Below, in pieces: positions 1-11,960 of a DNA stretch of 64,000 nt. Each line of letters starts with the position of its first letter. Position 1 is the stretch's first letter. The DNA lies in the NCBI RefSeq assembly GCF_007565055.1, contig NC_044556.1, forward strand, positions 131,477,808 through 131,541,807, written 5' to 3'. Source of the DNA: Rhinopithecus roxellana (taxonomy: Eukaryota; Chordata; Mammalia; Primates; Cercopithecidae). The translations under genes were made by a program, and so were the position numbers. Below the pieces are notes generated by a model, which was not told the DNA's origin, did not search any database, and saw nothing but the letters and a program-made list of their open reading frames with translations.

Positions 1-316
1 CTGTAAAAATATTGTGTGCGATATTCTTGTCACATGCTTTACTGAAATCAGTACACACTTTCATGACTGCTTCATGTCTGTTTGAAGCAGGATGTAGCAT
101 CTTGGTTTCTCCAAAGTCCACCTTAGGTATCATTTTCAGAGACTCAGACAATATTTTATTTCTTTCTTAGACAATAAAAGTGTTGTGTCCTAGATCTCAG
201 GAGTTGAAAGGATATTAGATGTCATCTAGTCCAATGCCAGTTGATGAAAGCTTCACTTTAGAGTTCAGGATTTACCAGTCTCTGCATGGAAACATTAGGG
301 TATTAGGGTGTCGTTA
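1..316. other. Intronic sequence, mostly unrecognised
   Basis: I see no coding signal here. A short stretch near 190-260 (a phrase like GATGTCATCTAGTCCAATG) resembles the tail of an ancient SINE/LINE of the MIR3 or L3 type. The rest matches nothing I recognise. Confidence 0.4.
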
Positions 317-560
317 TTAAAAACATGACCTCTGGATTCAAATCTCAGTATCACCTCTGCCACTTCATAGCTGTGTGCCTCAGGCAACCTGCTTACCCTT
401 GCGGTGCCTTGGACTTTTCAAATGTAAAACAGAGATAGTAATTTGCTTCTGGGGTGTATCATAGGATTTTTGTGAAGGTCAGAGGAGATAATACATGCAA
501 AGTGCTTAGAACCATGTTTGGCAAATAGTAAGCTGTGAATAAATCTTGGTTATTAGTATA
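317..560 (+). mobile_element. MIR SINE fragment
   Basis: It reads in the MIR sense order: CTCTGGATTCAAATC, then CACTTCATAGCTGTGTGCC, then a GTAAAACAGAGATAG-like core, and ends TAGTAAGCTGTGAATAAAT. It is degenerate, as expected for a repeat this old. Confidence 0.8.
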
Positions 561-659
561 TGGTTAATTTCAGATACATAAACATTAAACTTCTGCAGCT
601 CTGTTTTCTCTTTCCAACAATGCTGTCCTACTTCCTCTTGGCTGTTACAATTTTCTAAC

Positions 660-850
660 CCGAGTGCTGCCAGATAATGTTTACGTGACCTTGCATTGGT
701 CTCATTACCTCCCTGAGCCTCAGTGTCTTCAGATGTGAGGTGGAGGTCACTTTCCCTGCTTTGCCTACCTTATAAGACTGTTGCGAGGTTAGCATCAGCT
801 AATGTGTATGAAAGCCCTTTGCAAACATATTAGGTATTAGTATTAGTGTT
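660..850 (+). mobile_element. MIR SINE fragment
   Basis: It contains GTGACCTTGCATTGG, CTCAGTGTCTTCAGATGTGAG and TATAAGACTGTTGCGAGG in MIR sense order, followed by an AGCCCTTTGCAAAC-like end. Confidence 0.65.
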
Positions 851-865
851 AATGTTGATAGAGTT

Positions 866-1098
866 TATAAATATATAACACTTATTGAACATTTACTATG
901 TGCCAGATTACTGTGCTAAGTGCTGCCCATGAATTATTGCATTGATTCTTCACGACGATCCTACAGAGACAGGCATTATTGTTTCTGTCTTTCATAGTTA
1001 GAAGGATTAAGATGTGGAGAGGTTAATTCATTTCCCTGGTATCGCCCAGTAAGAGCTGGAGGCCTGGATCAGAGCTGGTGCTCTTAATCACTGAAGCT
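866..1098 (-). mobile_element. MIR SINE fragment, antisense
   Basis: It begins ACTTATTGAACATTTACTAT and GTGCCAGATTACTGTGCTAAG, and ends with GGATCAGAGCTGGTGCTC. This is the reverse order of MIR, so the element lies on the minus strand. Confidence 0.8.
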
Positions 1099-2555
1099 AA
1101 ATAGTCTTTCCACAAGCCTTTTTTTCTTCCTTGTCAAAGTTATTGGGTTTACATTTTTAAAAACAAAATGTAAAATATCTACATCAAAACCTGTTTCCTT
1201 TATATGTTTCTAATGCTGATTTTATACCAATATTGTACCTAAGGACACATTTGGATTTACAACCAGAAAAAATATCTTCAGGAGCAATAATGATGCAGAA
1301 TTTTCCCAGCAAGCTTTTGATAAAAACAGATAGGATATTTAAAATGATCTATAACCTTAAACAAACTCACTTGGTTTTGTCTTTGTTTGAACAAAAGTGA
1401 TAGCAAAAAATTTCAGATGGCTTGAAAGATGGCATGTAGAAGGATCCCCTTTAGATCCTTGGTATCTGGGCAGATTTTCCTCCTGGCGGTTGCCAGCTTC
1501 CTGGCTAAATACTTCCTGTCTGCTTAGGTTTCTTGGGTATTTAGGGCCTCTATGTTTGTTCTATCAGATAAGAGAGAAAAGATTGAAATTTATGAACTGT
1601 GGAGGAAGCTTCTGAAAGGGTTAGGGTGCTGTGGGAGGAAGGGGAAACCTCCATTGCTTGGGACTCTTGGAAATTTGCCTAATGAGCTTGGTGAAGGTCC
1701 TCTGCTACGGTTATTAGGGGCATTTTACCTGTGGGAAATGTTTACGGGTGTGGACAAGAATGGAGAATTAGGATGCACCACTCGGCTTCTGGAAACCAGA
1801 CAGAAACACTCAAAAGAAATTAAGGAGTGGGCCTAAAAAGTTAAAGGAACTGCCTCTCCTTTCTGCTAACTTTGGATTGTTTTTGCATGGAAATTTGTAT
1901 TTGTGAAATAACTGAGCCATATGGATGCACAAGGATGCATGTGTTCTTCTAGTCTGTTGATATGAGGAGCAGTTGAAGGGTGTGGGCTTGTCTGGAGGTG
2001 GGGTGAGTAGGTGGATGTGGTAACATGAGGAGGGAGCAGGTCTGGGGAATATGGGCCTATGTCAATCCGAGGATCTGGGCATTTTGGCAAGAGCACCCTC
2101 CCTTCTCATAGAGAGGTATTTATTTATTTTTGAGATCACCATCTGCCCTCCCACCTCCCCCCACCTGAAGTTCTATGGATAAGGATGTTACATCTCTGGG
2201 TAACCTCTTTCCCTGGCGATGATTGAAGAGTAACAAATGCCCACTCAGAAAGACTGTACAGGCTCAGAAAGACTGAGCTCATTTCTGTCACAAACATCAG
2301 TAGACAGGCTCAGGAGAGCAAAGCAAAGGAATAGATTCTAGGAAATTAGAACTTCTAATAGCTTTCTATACTTCCACTGTGAAAAAGGCTGGGTGCAGAA
2401 CACCCTGCATAATCATATGCCTTACTATTTCTCTTTTTCTCTTACTTTCGTGTCTTTTTAATCATATAATTTTGCCACCATTCTATAGGGAACCCCCCTC
2501 CAGGCCTGGAGAGCTTTCTGTTCCTCTATATGCATCCTTGAGAATGGATGAAGGA
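1099..2555. other. Intronic sequence without recognised features
   Basis: I see no exon, RNA gene or clear repeat. Small open frames (for example 1397-1615 and 1552-1836) have no recognisable protein content and no splice context. Confidence 0.5.
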
Positions 2556-2705
2556 AACTAACCTTTAATGAATGCCTATTGTATGCCAGGCACTCTACAG
2601 TGTACTCTAGAGGAGTATATCATTTCATCCAACCCCGTGTGAAATGGATATTGTTCTCATTTTATAGATGATTAGCCTAAGGTCACAGATAGATGTGGTC
2701 TGACT
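2556..2705 (-). mobile_element. MIR SINE fragment, antisense
   Basis: It contains TTGTATGCCAGGCACTCTAC, CATTTTATAGATGATTAG and CCTAAGGTCACAGATAG in antisense MIR order. Confidence 0.75.
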
Positions 2706-3644
2706 GGTGCCACTGGCTGCTTTCTTTCAGTTATTTCATTCTGCCTTGGGTTAGACCAGAAGACCAGCAGCTACTCTTCCCTAACAGAGTATCTTTTTAG
2801 GATGACACTGTGAACTACTTGCATGTATCTGCAGCATCATTGGGTATGAGGCTAACTCATGAAGGAGTGAAGGATCAGTAGATGGGAGAAAAGCAACGAT
2901 CTCTTTCCCATCATTGTGGTCATCATGAAATGGACCTGAGACATCCTGCCCTGAGTCACTGGAATGCGAACTTGAGTCAGAACCTGAGATCTTTGCTATT
3001 TTGTCTTTTCCCCCACAAAACTCCACTACCACAGTTCCTTTATCACTCTGCAGAGCGCGTTTGGTTTGGAAATGCCAGTTCCCCTTTCAATATTAGCATG
3101 GAAAGTCCATTTTCTTTTTTCCAGTTCTCAAAGAAGTCTACCCTCAGTCCTTTCTGTTCTGGGGTACCCACAGTATGAGTCATAATGTGGAGGTGGCAGC
3201 TTTCATGACCTTCTCTTGAAATTTTACATACTGAATGCAGCTTTTTAAGGAAATGAGGGTTGGGGTATAGAGAAACTGCAGAAAGACTCTTATATCCTGA
3301 TACAGAACATAGAAAAGGCTTATAGTAGGTTTGTGGAAAAGCTGCCCTTTTCCACAATGGTTCACCCCCAGGCCACCATTGTGAGGATTCTAGCTTTTCA
3401 TTAACTCTATTGGAGAAGCTGCTAGCCAATCCAACTGGTCATGGAGTTCCTATGCTTGACAATTTAGAAGTATTTTCATGGACTCTAGACCCTTTCAAGA
3501 TGTCCCTGGCTGTGTCAGGATTTCCATTTTGAATGTTATTGTGGGATCTCCTCATTAGTAATTTCACCAAAAATGGCTTCTGTCAGTTGTAATCATGTAT
3601 GCTCTTTCTTTCTCCTCCATTTCCCTTCCCATCATGTTCCTCAT

Positions 3645-3805
3645 TAGCATCACAGAATACTAGAATATTAGATTTATAGAGAATAAAGTGAAACTTCAAT
3701 CAAACTCACACTTATCAATAAGAAAACTGAAGGCCACAGAGGTTAAATGACTTGCCACAAGTCTCTCAATAAGTGGCAGAGCAGAGACTAGAACCCAGGG
3801 CCCCT
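3645..3805 (-). mobile_element. Ancient SINE tail (MIR or MIR3-like)
   Basis: It contains AGAAAACTGAAGGCCACAGA, TGACTTGCCACAAGTC, AAGTGGCAGAGCAGAGAC and AGAACCCAGGG. These are the conserved blocks of old mammalian SINE tails. The exact family is uncertain. Confidence 0.6.
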
Positions 3806-4459
3806 AACCAAGTGCCAGCATCCTTTTGTCACATTTTCTCTTCTTTCCTCTGTACCCTTTCTGTGCTCAATCATCTTCCCTCTAGTTCCTTCCTTCTCTT
3901 CTGGGGCTTCCTCATCCTTAGCAAGTATATGTTTTTGGTGTTTGGGGCATAGGAGGCTGGATATAAGGATCATGACTAATAAGAAAGGACTTACGTAAGA
4001 AAAAATAGGAATGGACGAGAGAAAGATATTCACAGAGGTGAAGCCAACCAGCAGAGATCCAGTGAGAATCAGATACAGTGACTCAGAAAAATGGTTAATA
4101 TTCTTCTTTCCCAAATATGTTGCTGGAGAACTTTGTGAAATTATAATATAAAACTCAGTAGGCAGTGGACTTCTACCTAGTGTAAAACCAAGAGCAGACC
4201 TCAGCAGATGGGAGAATAGATGGATGCTTAGGCAAGCACTTATCTCAGAATAGTTGCTGGGCTCTTCAGTAGCCCTAAAAAAGGCAGGCTATCCAGTCTC
4301 TGCCTTAAGAGGTAGCTCTTTGAGAACAATTGAGTGCTCCTGGGAAGGAGGAAGCAGCTCAAATAAAAAGATCCTTAGATCTCTTTCTTTTAGAATTCTC
4401 AGTTGGAGCTAAGAGACCAGGGAATTTTGTTTGATTATTCTGATTATTCTGTGTATAAT

Positions 4460-4640
4460 AGTTTTCCAAGCTTTTCAGAGCATAGGGCTGAGAGTCCAGA
4501 GAGGTTTCTAGCCCTGGTTCTAGAAAAATCTCAGTCCTTTCCTGGTCTCAGTATCTACATCTGTAAAATGAGTGTGTTGGAATAGTTACTAAGACTCTAA
4601 GGTGCCTTTCAGTTCCCACTGTAGTGCCTCTGGGATTCTA
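4460..4640 (+). mobile_element. MIR-like SINE fragment
   Basis: The blocks CTAGCCCTGGTTCTAG, CCTGGTCTCAGTATCTAC and ATCTGTAAAATGAGTGTG match the middle of sense MIR-type repeats. Confidence 0.55.
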
Positions 4641-4683
4641 GTTTCCATCATTGTTCTCTCAGCTGATTGGAGGACACCATTAA

Positions 4684-4882
4684 CTTTCTTGGTCTCCAGC
4701 ATTCAAAGCCTGGCTGCACATTAGAATCAGCCTGGGAACTTCTAGAAATGCTGATACCTAGACTGCAACCAAGACAAATTAAATCCAAATTTCTGGAGAT
4801 AGGACACCTGTATTCTTAATTTTGAAAAGCTTTCCAGGTGATTCTACTGTCCAGCCATGGCTGAGATCCACTGATCTTGTAG
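4684..4882. mobile_element. MER5B-like hAT-Charlie DNA transposon relic
   Basis: It starts GCCTGGCTGCACATTAGAAT and ends with the near-inverted GATTCTACTGTCCAGCCATG. This mirror structure is that of the non-autonomous hAT element MER5B. The centre keeps AATTTCTGGAGATAGG, matching its middle. It has no coding capacity. Confidence 0.7.
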
Positions 4883-5564
4883 ACTGAGAGGAGCCAATTA
4901 CCTGACTTTCTTCTGTTTCTTTTGAGTGTACTTTGATCATGTCTTGGCTGTTCCCTCTCAGTTTTCTTGCAGGCTATGGTGAAATAGCAGGAACCCCCTG
5001 GGTATCTTGAAATTTAGCCTGAGAGAATGGGGTGATTAATTCTTATGTTTCACTGCACTGACAAAGCCATTCACCTGTGGCTGCTTCCCACACACCTCCA
5101 GCTGCACAGGTAACAGCCTTCTGTAACGAGGGGGATGGACCAGACATCGTGAACGCAGATCTAGCTGAGGAGGCCATTTGAGGCTGAAGGACAGAGTGAG
5201 GCTCACCAAGGAGGCCCTTGAGCAAGTGACTAAAAGTTGTTGACCTTGCTTCCTACCTGGTTGATTCACCCTTATGCATATGAAGGTTGATCCAGCATGA
5301 CTACCATCAAATACAGGAGTTACCTGCTTAACGTCCTTGACACTCCCCTGGGGATGTGGAACTCACAACAAATGCTGTGCTGAAACTGGCTTGTCCCAGC
5401 TCTTGAGCGTCCTCTGTGCATGTCTCTTCCAGACTCCGTGTTCAGTGATGTCAAGATGGTAGCTTGAAATTGGCCATGGAGAGAGTATTTATGCCCCAGA
5501 AATTTGCAAATGTTACACATGGGGGCTTTCCCCCCGATGTTAAACATCTATTAGCACAATACTT

Positions 5565-5830
5565 AGTTTTCTACTTAAGAAGTAGTCCATTCACTTGTGG
5601 AACAGTGGAAGTTCTTCTCTTTATTGCTCCAGATCTGTCTTCGGATGGGTACTCTGCATGTTGGATCTTAGTCTTTGCCTCCAGAATAACTTAAAAAACA
5701 TCTGAGTCCCTTATTGCAAGCTAGCCCTTCAGATATTTGAAAGCAGCTGTGATGTATTTCTCAAGTCTTCCCTTTCCAAGCTGAGTATCCCTAGTTCCTT
5801 CAACATTATCTCACGTAGTTTGCAGGCTCA
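5565..5830 (-). mobile_element. L3/CR1-type LINE fragment
   Basis: The run GCCCTTCAGATATTTGAAAG, then AGCTGTGATGTATTTCTCAA, and AGCTGAGTATCCCTAGTTCC reads as the antisense of the CR1/L3 LINE 3' region. It is ancient and heavily mutated, with no usable reading frame. Confidence 0.6.
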
Positions 5831-7751
5831 GTAGGTGTCTTTGAATGCCAGGGCTCAGTTGCAGAGTTTTCAGAGGAAAACAAACATTCTCCCACAGGTG
5901 ATCTATGGACTCTTTCACAAAAGGCTTTTCATTTTTCTTATGCTGTCTCAGTTCCATGATGCTGGTGTTGATATGAAGTAGGGTGTAGTCTTGGGTGGGG
6001 CTGCTGATTGCACCTCATAGTCATCTTCCCTGAAATGCACGTTGCTGCCAGAACTCTTGATGGGCTCCAATTCATCAGAGTGTCATCAAAACACAAATTC
6101 TCGTTTCTGAAACAGGTAATTTTCCCACTGCTGTTTTGTTTTCTTCCAGAGGCTTTTAATGCTCCCCTTTTCTTTTTTCGCTTTTCTGTAGCATTCAATC
6201 ATTTGTCTGCTGTTCACCAAAACTGTGTGTTGAATGACAGCGTTTTGAGTCCAGGATCCAGTCACACACAAAACAAATGAATTTGTTAAGACTTATCCAG
6301 CTGTCTGTAACTGCAAGGGGCATGGCAGTGGGAGGAGGGAGGGAGCTAGTACTGTCTTATTTTCTCAGAACCAGCACTGCCCATCCTTTGGGAATCAGGG
6401 CCCAGATAAGTCTGGAACTGACCTGAATGTTGGTTCACCAAAGTAGCAATCATGTGTGCTTCCTTTCAGTCATTTTATCCAGAGGGCAGGGTCCTAGGAG
6501 TCAGATGGGAGCTATTTGGTCTAAAGTAATGAGAATTTGGACTTGGCTTCACAGCCAGCATTAAATGGGTAATGCTTAGGATCTTTTGTTTTGAGTAACT
6601 GAGTCCACTGACCTCCATGAGAGAGCAGCAGGATTGTATTGGCAAACAAAAGGCCTTTTGAGGAGTTCTCTGCCTCTTTGTTATGTTCTCAATATTGCTT
6701 TATTTGTCTTTCATTCATTAGGTTTTAAGTGTTTAGGAGTAGGTGTGATGGCATTTCCATCTTCTTGACAGCAGGAAGGGGGAAGAGAGAGAGAGAGAGG
6801 GATTAAGAAGGAGAGGTGTGTGTGTCTGTTCAGGACTGCCTGTCAGATGGTGAATTTGAACAGAGGCAGCTGTTGTCATGGCGATGGCAGGTTGCATCCC
6901 ACCACCATGGAAACCAAAGTTAAAAAACTGATGTTAAGGCTGGAAGTCACATGATGCATTTTTGTTTTGTTTTGTTTTAAAAAAAGAAAAGGGGTTTGGT
7001 TTTTTAGTCTTTTTTTTTTTTTTTTTTTTTAAGATGAGGTTGGGTGGTGAGAAAAATTACACTAAGGAAAGCAATGAGATGATGACATGGGACAGTATGG
7101 AGTAGGCAGAGCCTTCTTCCATGTTTTTCTGCTTGTTGACAGTGCATGTCTCCTGCCATGGTTAGAGAGGGGAGGGGAGGGATATGCAGGGTGGACTTCC
7201 AGGTTTGCAGCCAGGGTTGTGTACTGCTAACTGTCACATGGAGAAACACAAGGGTTTAGCCCTCTTGCCCTTTGGAGGTGAAGTGTAGTTCACCTTCTGT
7301 TGATCAGCCCAGAACAGACACAGGAAACCTAAAAGTATGGACTACCCAAATAGGAAGGTAGTCCATGTATTGATAAATGTGGAAGGTTAACATTTATTTT
7401 CAGAGAATTGAAAAGTTCATCTATAGCTCCTCAGAATCTCCAGGAATAGTTCTGTCTGTTTATTCCCTTTTCTGGGCTGGTCTCTTTTGGGCTGCCATGT
7501 CCTGCCAGGGCAGCCATAGGAGTGAGTGCAAAGAAGTCCAGAAGGAGCCCTGGGCTAAGACTCCTTGCACCATAGCTTATCTCTTAACCTGGGCCCTCTC
7601 ACCTGAGCAGGGTGCGGCAGCTTGCTGAGAGGCATTAGAAAGCCCTCTTGGCTCTCCATCTTTTTACCTCATACTCACTTCTACTTGATGCCATCATCTG
7701 GAGAAAATGTGAAACATCCCTCCAGGAAGGGAACTGGCCTGGCCTGGGCTG
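5831..7751. other. Intronic sequence, mainly unique
   Basis: No exon or interspersed repeat is recognised. It holds a GA-repeat near 6787-6800, an A/T-rich patch with a 22-base T run (7010-7031), and a possible RFX-like motif at 6872-6885 described in the findings. Confidence 0.5.
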
Positions 7752-8078
7752 TTTTTGTTTGTTTGTTTTTTGTTTTTGTTTTTGTTTTTGTTTTTTGAGA
7801 CACAGTCTCGCTCCGTCCCCCAGGCTGGAGTGCAGTGGTATGATCCCAGCTCACCACAACCTCCATCTCCTGGGTTCAAGCCATTCTCCTGCCTCAGCTT
7901 CCCAAGTAGCCAGGATTACAGGTGCACGCCACCATGCCCGGATAATTTTTGTATTAATTGTAGAGACAGGGTTTCACCATGTTGGCCAGGCTGGTCTTGA
8001 ACTCTTAACCTCAAGTGATTCGCTTGCCTTGGCCTCCCAAAGTGCTGGGATTGCAGACGTGAGCCACTGCACCTGGCC
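7752..8078 (-). mobile_element. Alu SINE (S-type), antisense
   Basis: A T-rich tail (7752-7796, TTTTTG units) is followed by the reversed Alu body beginning GAGACACAGTCTCGCTCCG and ending GAGCCACTGCACCTGGCC. Imperfect flanking copies near 7741 (GGCCTGGGCTGTT) and 8080 (GGCCAGGCCTGTT) may be target-site duplications. The open frames over it are Alu-derived, not genes. Confidence 0.95.
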
Positions 8079-10450
8079 AGGCCAGGCCTGTTTGAACAGG
8101 GCTGGTTTGACTTTTCTTTTTGTGTAGACAAGTTAGGAAGCAGAGATTTCTGTAAGAATGTCTGCTTCTAGGAAGGTGAGGAAGACCATGAGGGGTGCAG
8201 ACATACTGTTGAAATGATGGTCATAACTATTGCTATGTCTGGGTTTTAGGCACAAGGTCTTGTGTCTTCGGCATTACTCGTCCCTCCAGGACAGATGTAT
8301 CTTTCTCAGTCGGCTCAGACGAGGGTCCTATGATCTCACCAGCATGATCTCACTGCATTTCCATCAGGGTCTATGGGAACTGGAGCCAGATTTCTGTGAT
8401 GGTTCAACCCCTCCTCTTCTTAGCCCTGGCCTTGGGTGTGATTAATATCCTTCTAATCACTGGGAGAGATTGCATCAGAGTCATCAGCTTCATAAATCCT
8501 CCTCTGGGGACTGGTGTTTGGATGCACTTTCCATATTCTCTGGAGGTTCTGGGCCAAGTGACTTTGCTCTTTTCCCAGAGGCCCATTACCATAATTTTCT
8601 TTTAAATCCTTTATTGGGGTTGGTCTTCTCCATGTCAGCCCATGGCTACAGCCAGCCAGCCCACTCCTGAGGGCTGGAGGCTGTGACCACTAACAGATGC
8701 TTTCCCCAAAGTATCGAGCCACAGTAGATGCTGAAACATTGAGTTAGTAGGATACTGAAAGTAACTGTATTTGTGCAACACCTTACAGTTTTCAGAGGGA
8801 GTTCAGATTCCGGTATCATTTTAGGCTTTGGTCCTTTCGTATTTCTTGTTTGGTTCTGTGGGAATGGATGGTCATAACCCTCCATTCACTCTTGAGTACT
8901 GTGTTGGGGCAGCTTTTGCAGTTGGAGGCCTGGCTCTGGTTCCCATTACCAAGCTACATTTTCTCCATTGCATTCCAGGTCTTGAAGAAGATTCTGAAGT
9001 TACACAGAAGCCTTCGATAGCTGTATTTCATTCCTGTTCATATGTAAAATGTCTATTTGGTGTGATGCTTTTAGGGAATCACAGACTAGTCAAGGCTCTT
9101 TCTCAGTTACTGTCTTTGAGTCAAAGTCCACTTATTAGGATGAAATTTATGTGCACATGAGGAAGAGGTGGAAAGACATACACAAAGGTGTCCATGCCAT
9201 CCTCTGAGGCTGTTACATCTCTTGGATTTAGACATCCAAAAACATGAGACTGAAGGGAGAAAAGGAAACAGGTCTTCCTGTAGGGAGATTATTGTAGGCC
9301 TGGGGCGAGGGGTAGAAATGGGTAAAGGAGGCTGAGGGATGCCTCCCCTCAGACTGTGGAGTTTCCAGGAAGTGCCTGAGTGCCCACTGACTGCTCCCCA
9401 CAAAAGCATATTCCGCATTAGGCTGGAGTTGGGAGAGCACACAGCATTCTATCTGCCTGCCTGTCCCTGGTGGCCCCTTACCCCTCAGAGCATGGCCTTC
9501 TTAGTGTTCGGATGTCATAGGCTCTGGGAGGAGACAGCTGAGTACAGAGGTCTTCAGGATGAGCCCCCTGGTGGTGATAGAGATGTGTGTTTGCCTGGGG
9601 ACGCCCAATATTTACTGCCTGAGGCCTAAGTCCTTTCAAGGCATGTACCTGAAGATCTGTACCTGAGAGGTGGTGATGGGGAGGCTCTTCAGGCCTAGGC
9701 AGAGGAAGAGCTCAGCTCCAGGCCAGGCCCCCAGGGCTCTGGTAACAGCAGAACTGGCATCACTACCCTTGCCCCAGCTTTCTGTGCTTCAAGAAGGAAA
9801 TGAACAAATGGCAGGTGTGCAGGCTGCGTTGTGCTGCTCAAATTAGCCATGTTGCTAAGGAAACAAGTCAACCGTTTGAAGGAAGGAGCATTGGGTAAAG
9901 GAGATAAATCAATAAGCGAACCTATTTTTATCATTTCCCTAATGATTGTCTTGAAACTGCTAGACTAGAAAGAGAGTTGGAGCGACACAGGTCCTCATTA
10001 ATGGGCTCAGAGGGAGCGAGGAGTGAAGGGGTGTTTGAGGAGATTGCCAGTAAACTTTATGAAATGAGGGCCCTAGCGAGCAGTGAGCCGGTACAGGAGG
10101 GAATGCAGGAGGGGAGGTGTCTTTTGCAGGTTTCAAAGCACTTTCATGGTCATTTCCTCATTTTGGCCAGGTCTCTTTATTCTCTTGCATTTAATCCTCT
10201 CTGAAGTCTTTCTCTGATTTCTCTGGCCATCGCATTCCTCCTCACTCTCGGGTTGGGATGGGTTTTTGTGTTGATTTGTTTTTTTCAGGATACATGTAGC
10301 TTTAATTGATTTTATAGTTATAAATGAACACACGCTCATTTGAACACTCAGAAAATGGTTAGAGGAGTAAAGAAGAAAGTGAAAATAACCCTACTACTGA
10401 GAGAAGACTCATCACCCTTCCAGCAAGACAGAATTTTTTCTCCTTCTCTC
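8079..10450. other. Intronic sequence, mainly unique
   Basis: No exon or clear repeat is recognised. The interval includes a strong CTCF-like motif on the minus strand (9561-9574) and an RFX-type X-box-like motif (9851-9864). Near 10290-10420 is an A-rich stretch resembling an old interspersed repeat I cannot name. Confidence 0.5.
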
Positions 10451-10467
10451 CCTTCTCTCTCTCTCTC

Positions 10468-10758
10468 TTTTTTTTTAGATAGAATCTTGCTCTGTCACCC
10501 AGCCTGGAGTGCAGTGGCATAATCTCCCCTCACTGTCAGCTCCACCTCTGGGGTTCACGCCATTCTCCTGCCTCAGCCTCCCGAGTAGCTGGGACTACAG
10601 GCACCCGCCACCACGCTTGGCTAACTTTTTGTATTTTTTTAGTAGAGATGGGGTTTCACCGTGTTAGCCAGGATGGTCTCAATCTCCTGACCTCGTGATC
10701 TGCCCGCCTTGGCTTCCCAAAGTGCTGGGATTACAGGCGTGAGCCACCGTGCCCAGCC
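10468..10758 (-). mobile_element. Alu SINE (Y/S-type), antisense, inside a CT repeat
   Basis: The reversed Alu body runs from AGATAGAATCTTGCTCTG to GAGCCACCGTGCCCAGCC. Both sides carry a similar CT-rich tract ending in T: CCTTCTCTCTCTCTCTC (10451 on) and CCTTCTCTGTCTCTCTC (10757 on). This fits target-site duplication within a CT microsatellite. Confidence 0.93.
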
Positions 10759-10800
10759 TTCTCTGTCTCTCTCTCTCTCTTTTTTTTTTTTTTTTTTTTT
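10757..10800. repeat. CT repeat followed by a T run
   Basis: CTCTGTCTCTCTCTCTCTCT is followed by about 22 T residues (to 10800). It is the right-hand partner of the CT tract before the Alu. Confidence 0.85.
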
Positions 10801-11599
10801 AACATGAAAGGGATATTCCATGTATGCTGGTTTATTTTCTTTTTAAAATAGATCATGTGTATCTACAGTGGACAGTATAAAAATTTCAAATGGGTATACA
10901 GTGTGGAGAGTGTGGGTACCTTTTATAAGGATACCTCTGGCTCTAGTTTCCCTATATGATTCATTTATCACTTGAGTATTAATTTATTAATAAAATAACA
11001 GTTACCAGGGCCCCACTGTGGGCCAAGCACAGTGGTAAGTGAGACAGGCAAGGTCCTGCCCTGGGAGTCCCAGTCCTCACTGCCCCATCAGCTCCATTTG
11101 TTCAAGATTTCAAAACAAAAGCAATCTGGACACCAGGGATAGACAGTCTTCCCTAAAATATCCTCAGTGTCAGTCACAGACTGTAATGAGTGTCACTGAA
11201 TTCCAGGACAGAAAGAGTTGGAGACCTGGACAGACTTCCATCTTGTCCCTGATTGTGGTTGCCGTGAAGGGTGTTGGTCTTTGAGGCCGTGGTGACTCAG
11301 AGCTCCCTTTGACCTTTCCAAGTCATGTCTTTGTCCAGTCTGCCAGGTTGAGGTGCACTAGCTTGACTGGTGGGTGGGTGTTACTTGCTGTTTTGGCTCT
11401 TCCCTTTGGGGATGTAGCAGAGCCATTGCTTTGGGGTGTGAAGTTTTGCTGTCGGGAAGAAATGGGAGTGGCGCCTCAGAGGCAGCCTGCAACAGTGGGA
11501 GTGAGCAGGAGCCCTGGCCTGGGCCAGAGTGGGCGAGCAAAGCCCTGTCTTTACAATGGCTCCTCAGTGAATGCCTCTTGTTCATTCCTACCTGCATTG

Positions 11600-11960
11600 A
11601 ACATTGACTAAGCTCCTACTGGGTACTATGGGCTCTGCTAAGCACTGACAGTAGAGAGACAAGCAAAACTCCTGCTTTCAAGATACAGTTTCCTGATTTA
11701 AATAGGAGAAGAAATAATATAGTCACACAATTCAAAGAGCTGTGGGGCAGGGAGAGAAACTTTCACTGATAAGGTGGCAGTTCAGCTTGGTCTTGATGTA
11801 TGACCAGAAAGGAGAAGAAAGGCCATTGCAGGTGGTGGCAGAATCACCTAGATGTAAATGCCTCTTCTTTGTGCTTTCTTCAGAAAGGGAAGTGGAAAAG
11901 AGGTTAAAGAACAGGGCTGTAAGGGAGAGTGGCTGGGACCTAGGCAGAATTGGATGGTCT
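11600..11960 (-). mobile_element. L2 LINE 3' fragment, antisense
   Basis: TAAGCTCCTACTGGGTACTA, CTCTGCTAAGCACTGACAG and AAGCAAAACTCCTGCTTTC, then GGTGGCAGTTCAGCTTGGTC, are the usual block order of reversed L2 3' ends. Confidence 0.6.

Noticed and set aside
7648..8127. Open frame of 159 codons on the plus strand
   Set aside because: Most of it translates an antisense Alu, which commonly gives long open frames. There is no evidence for an exon.
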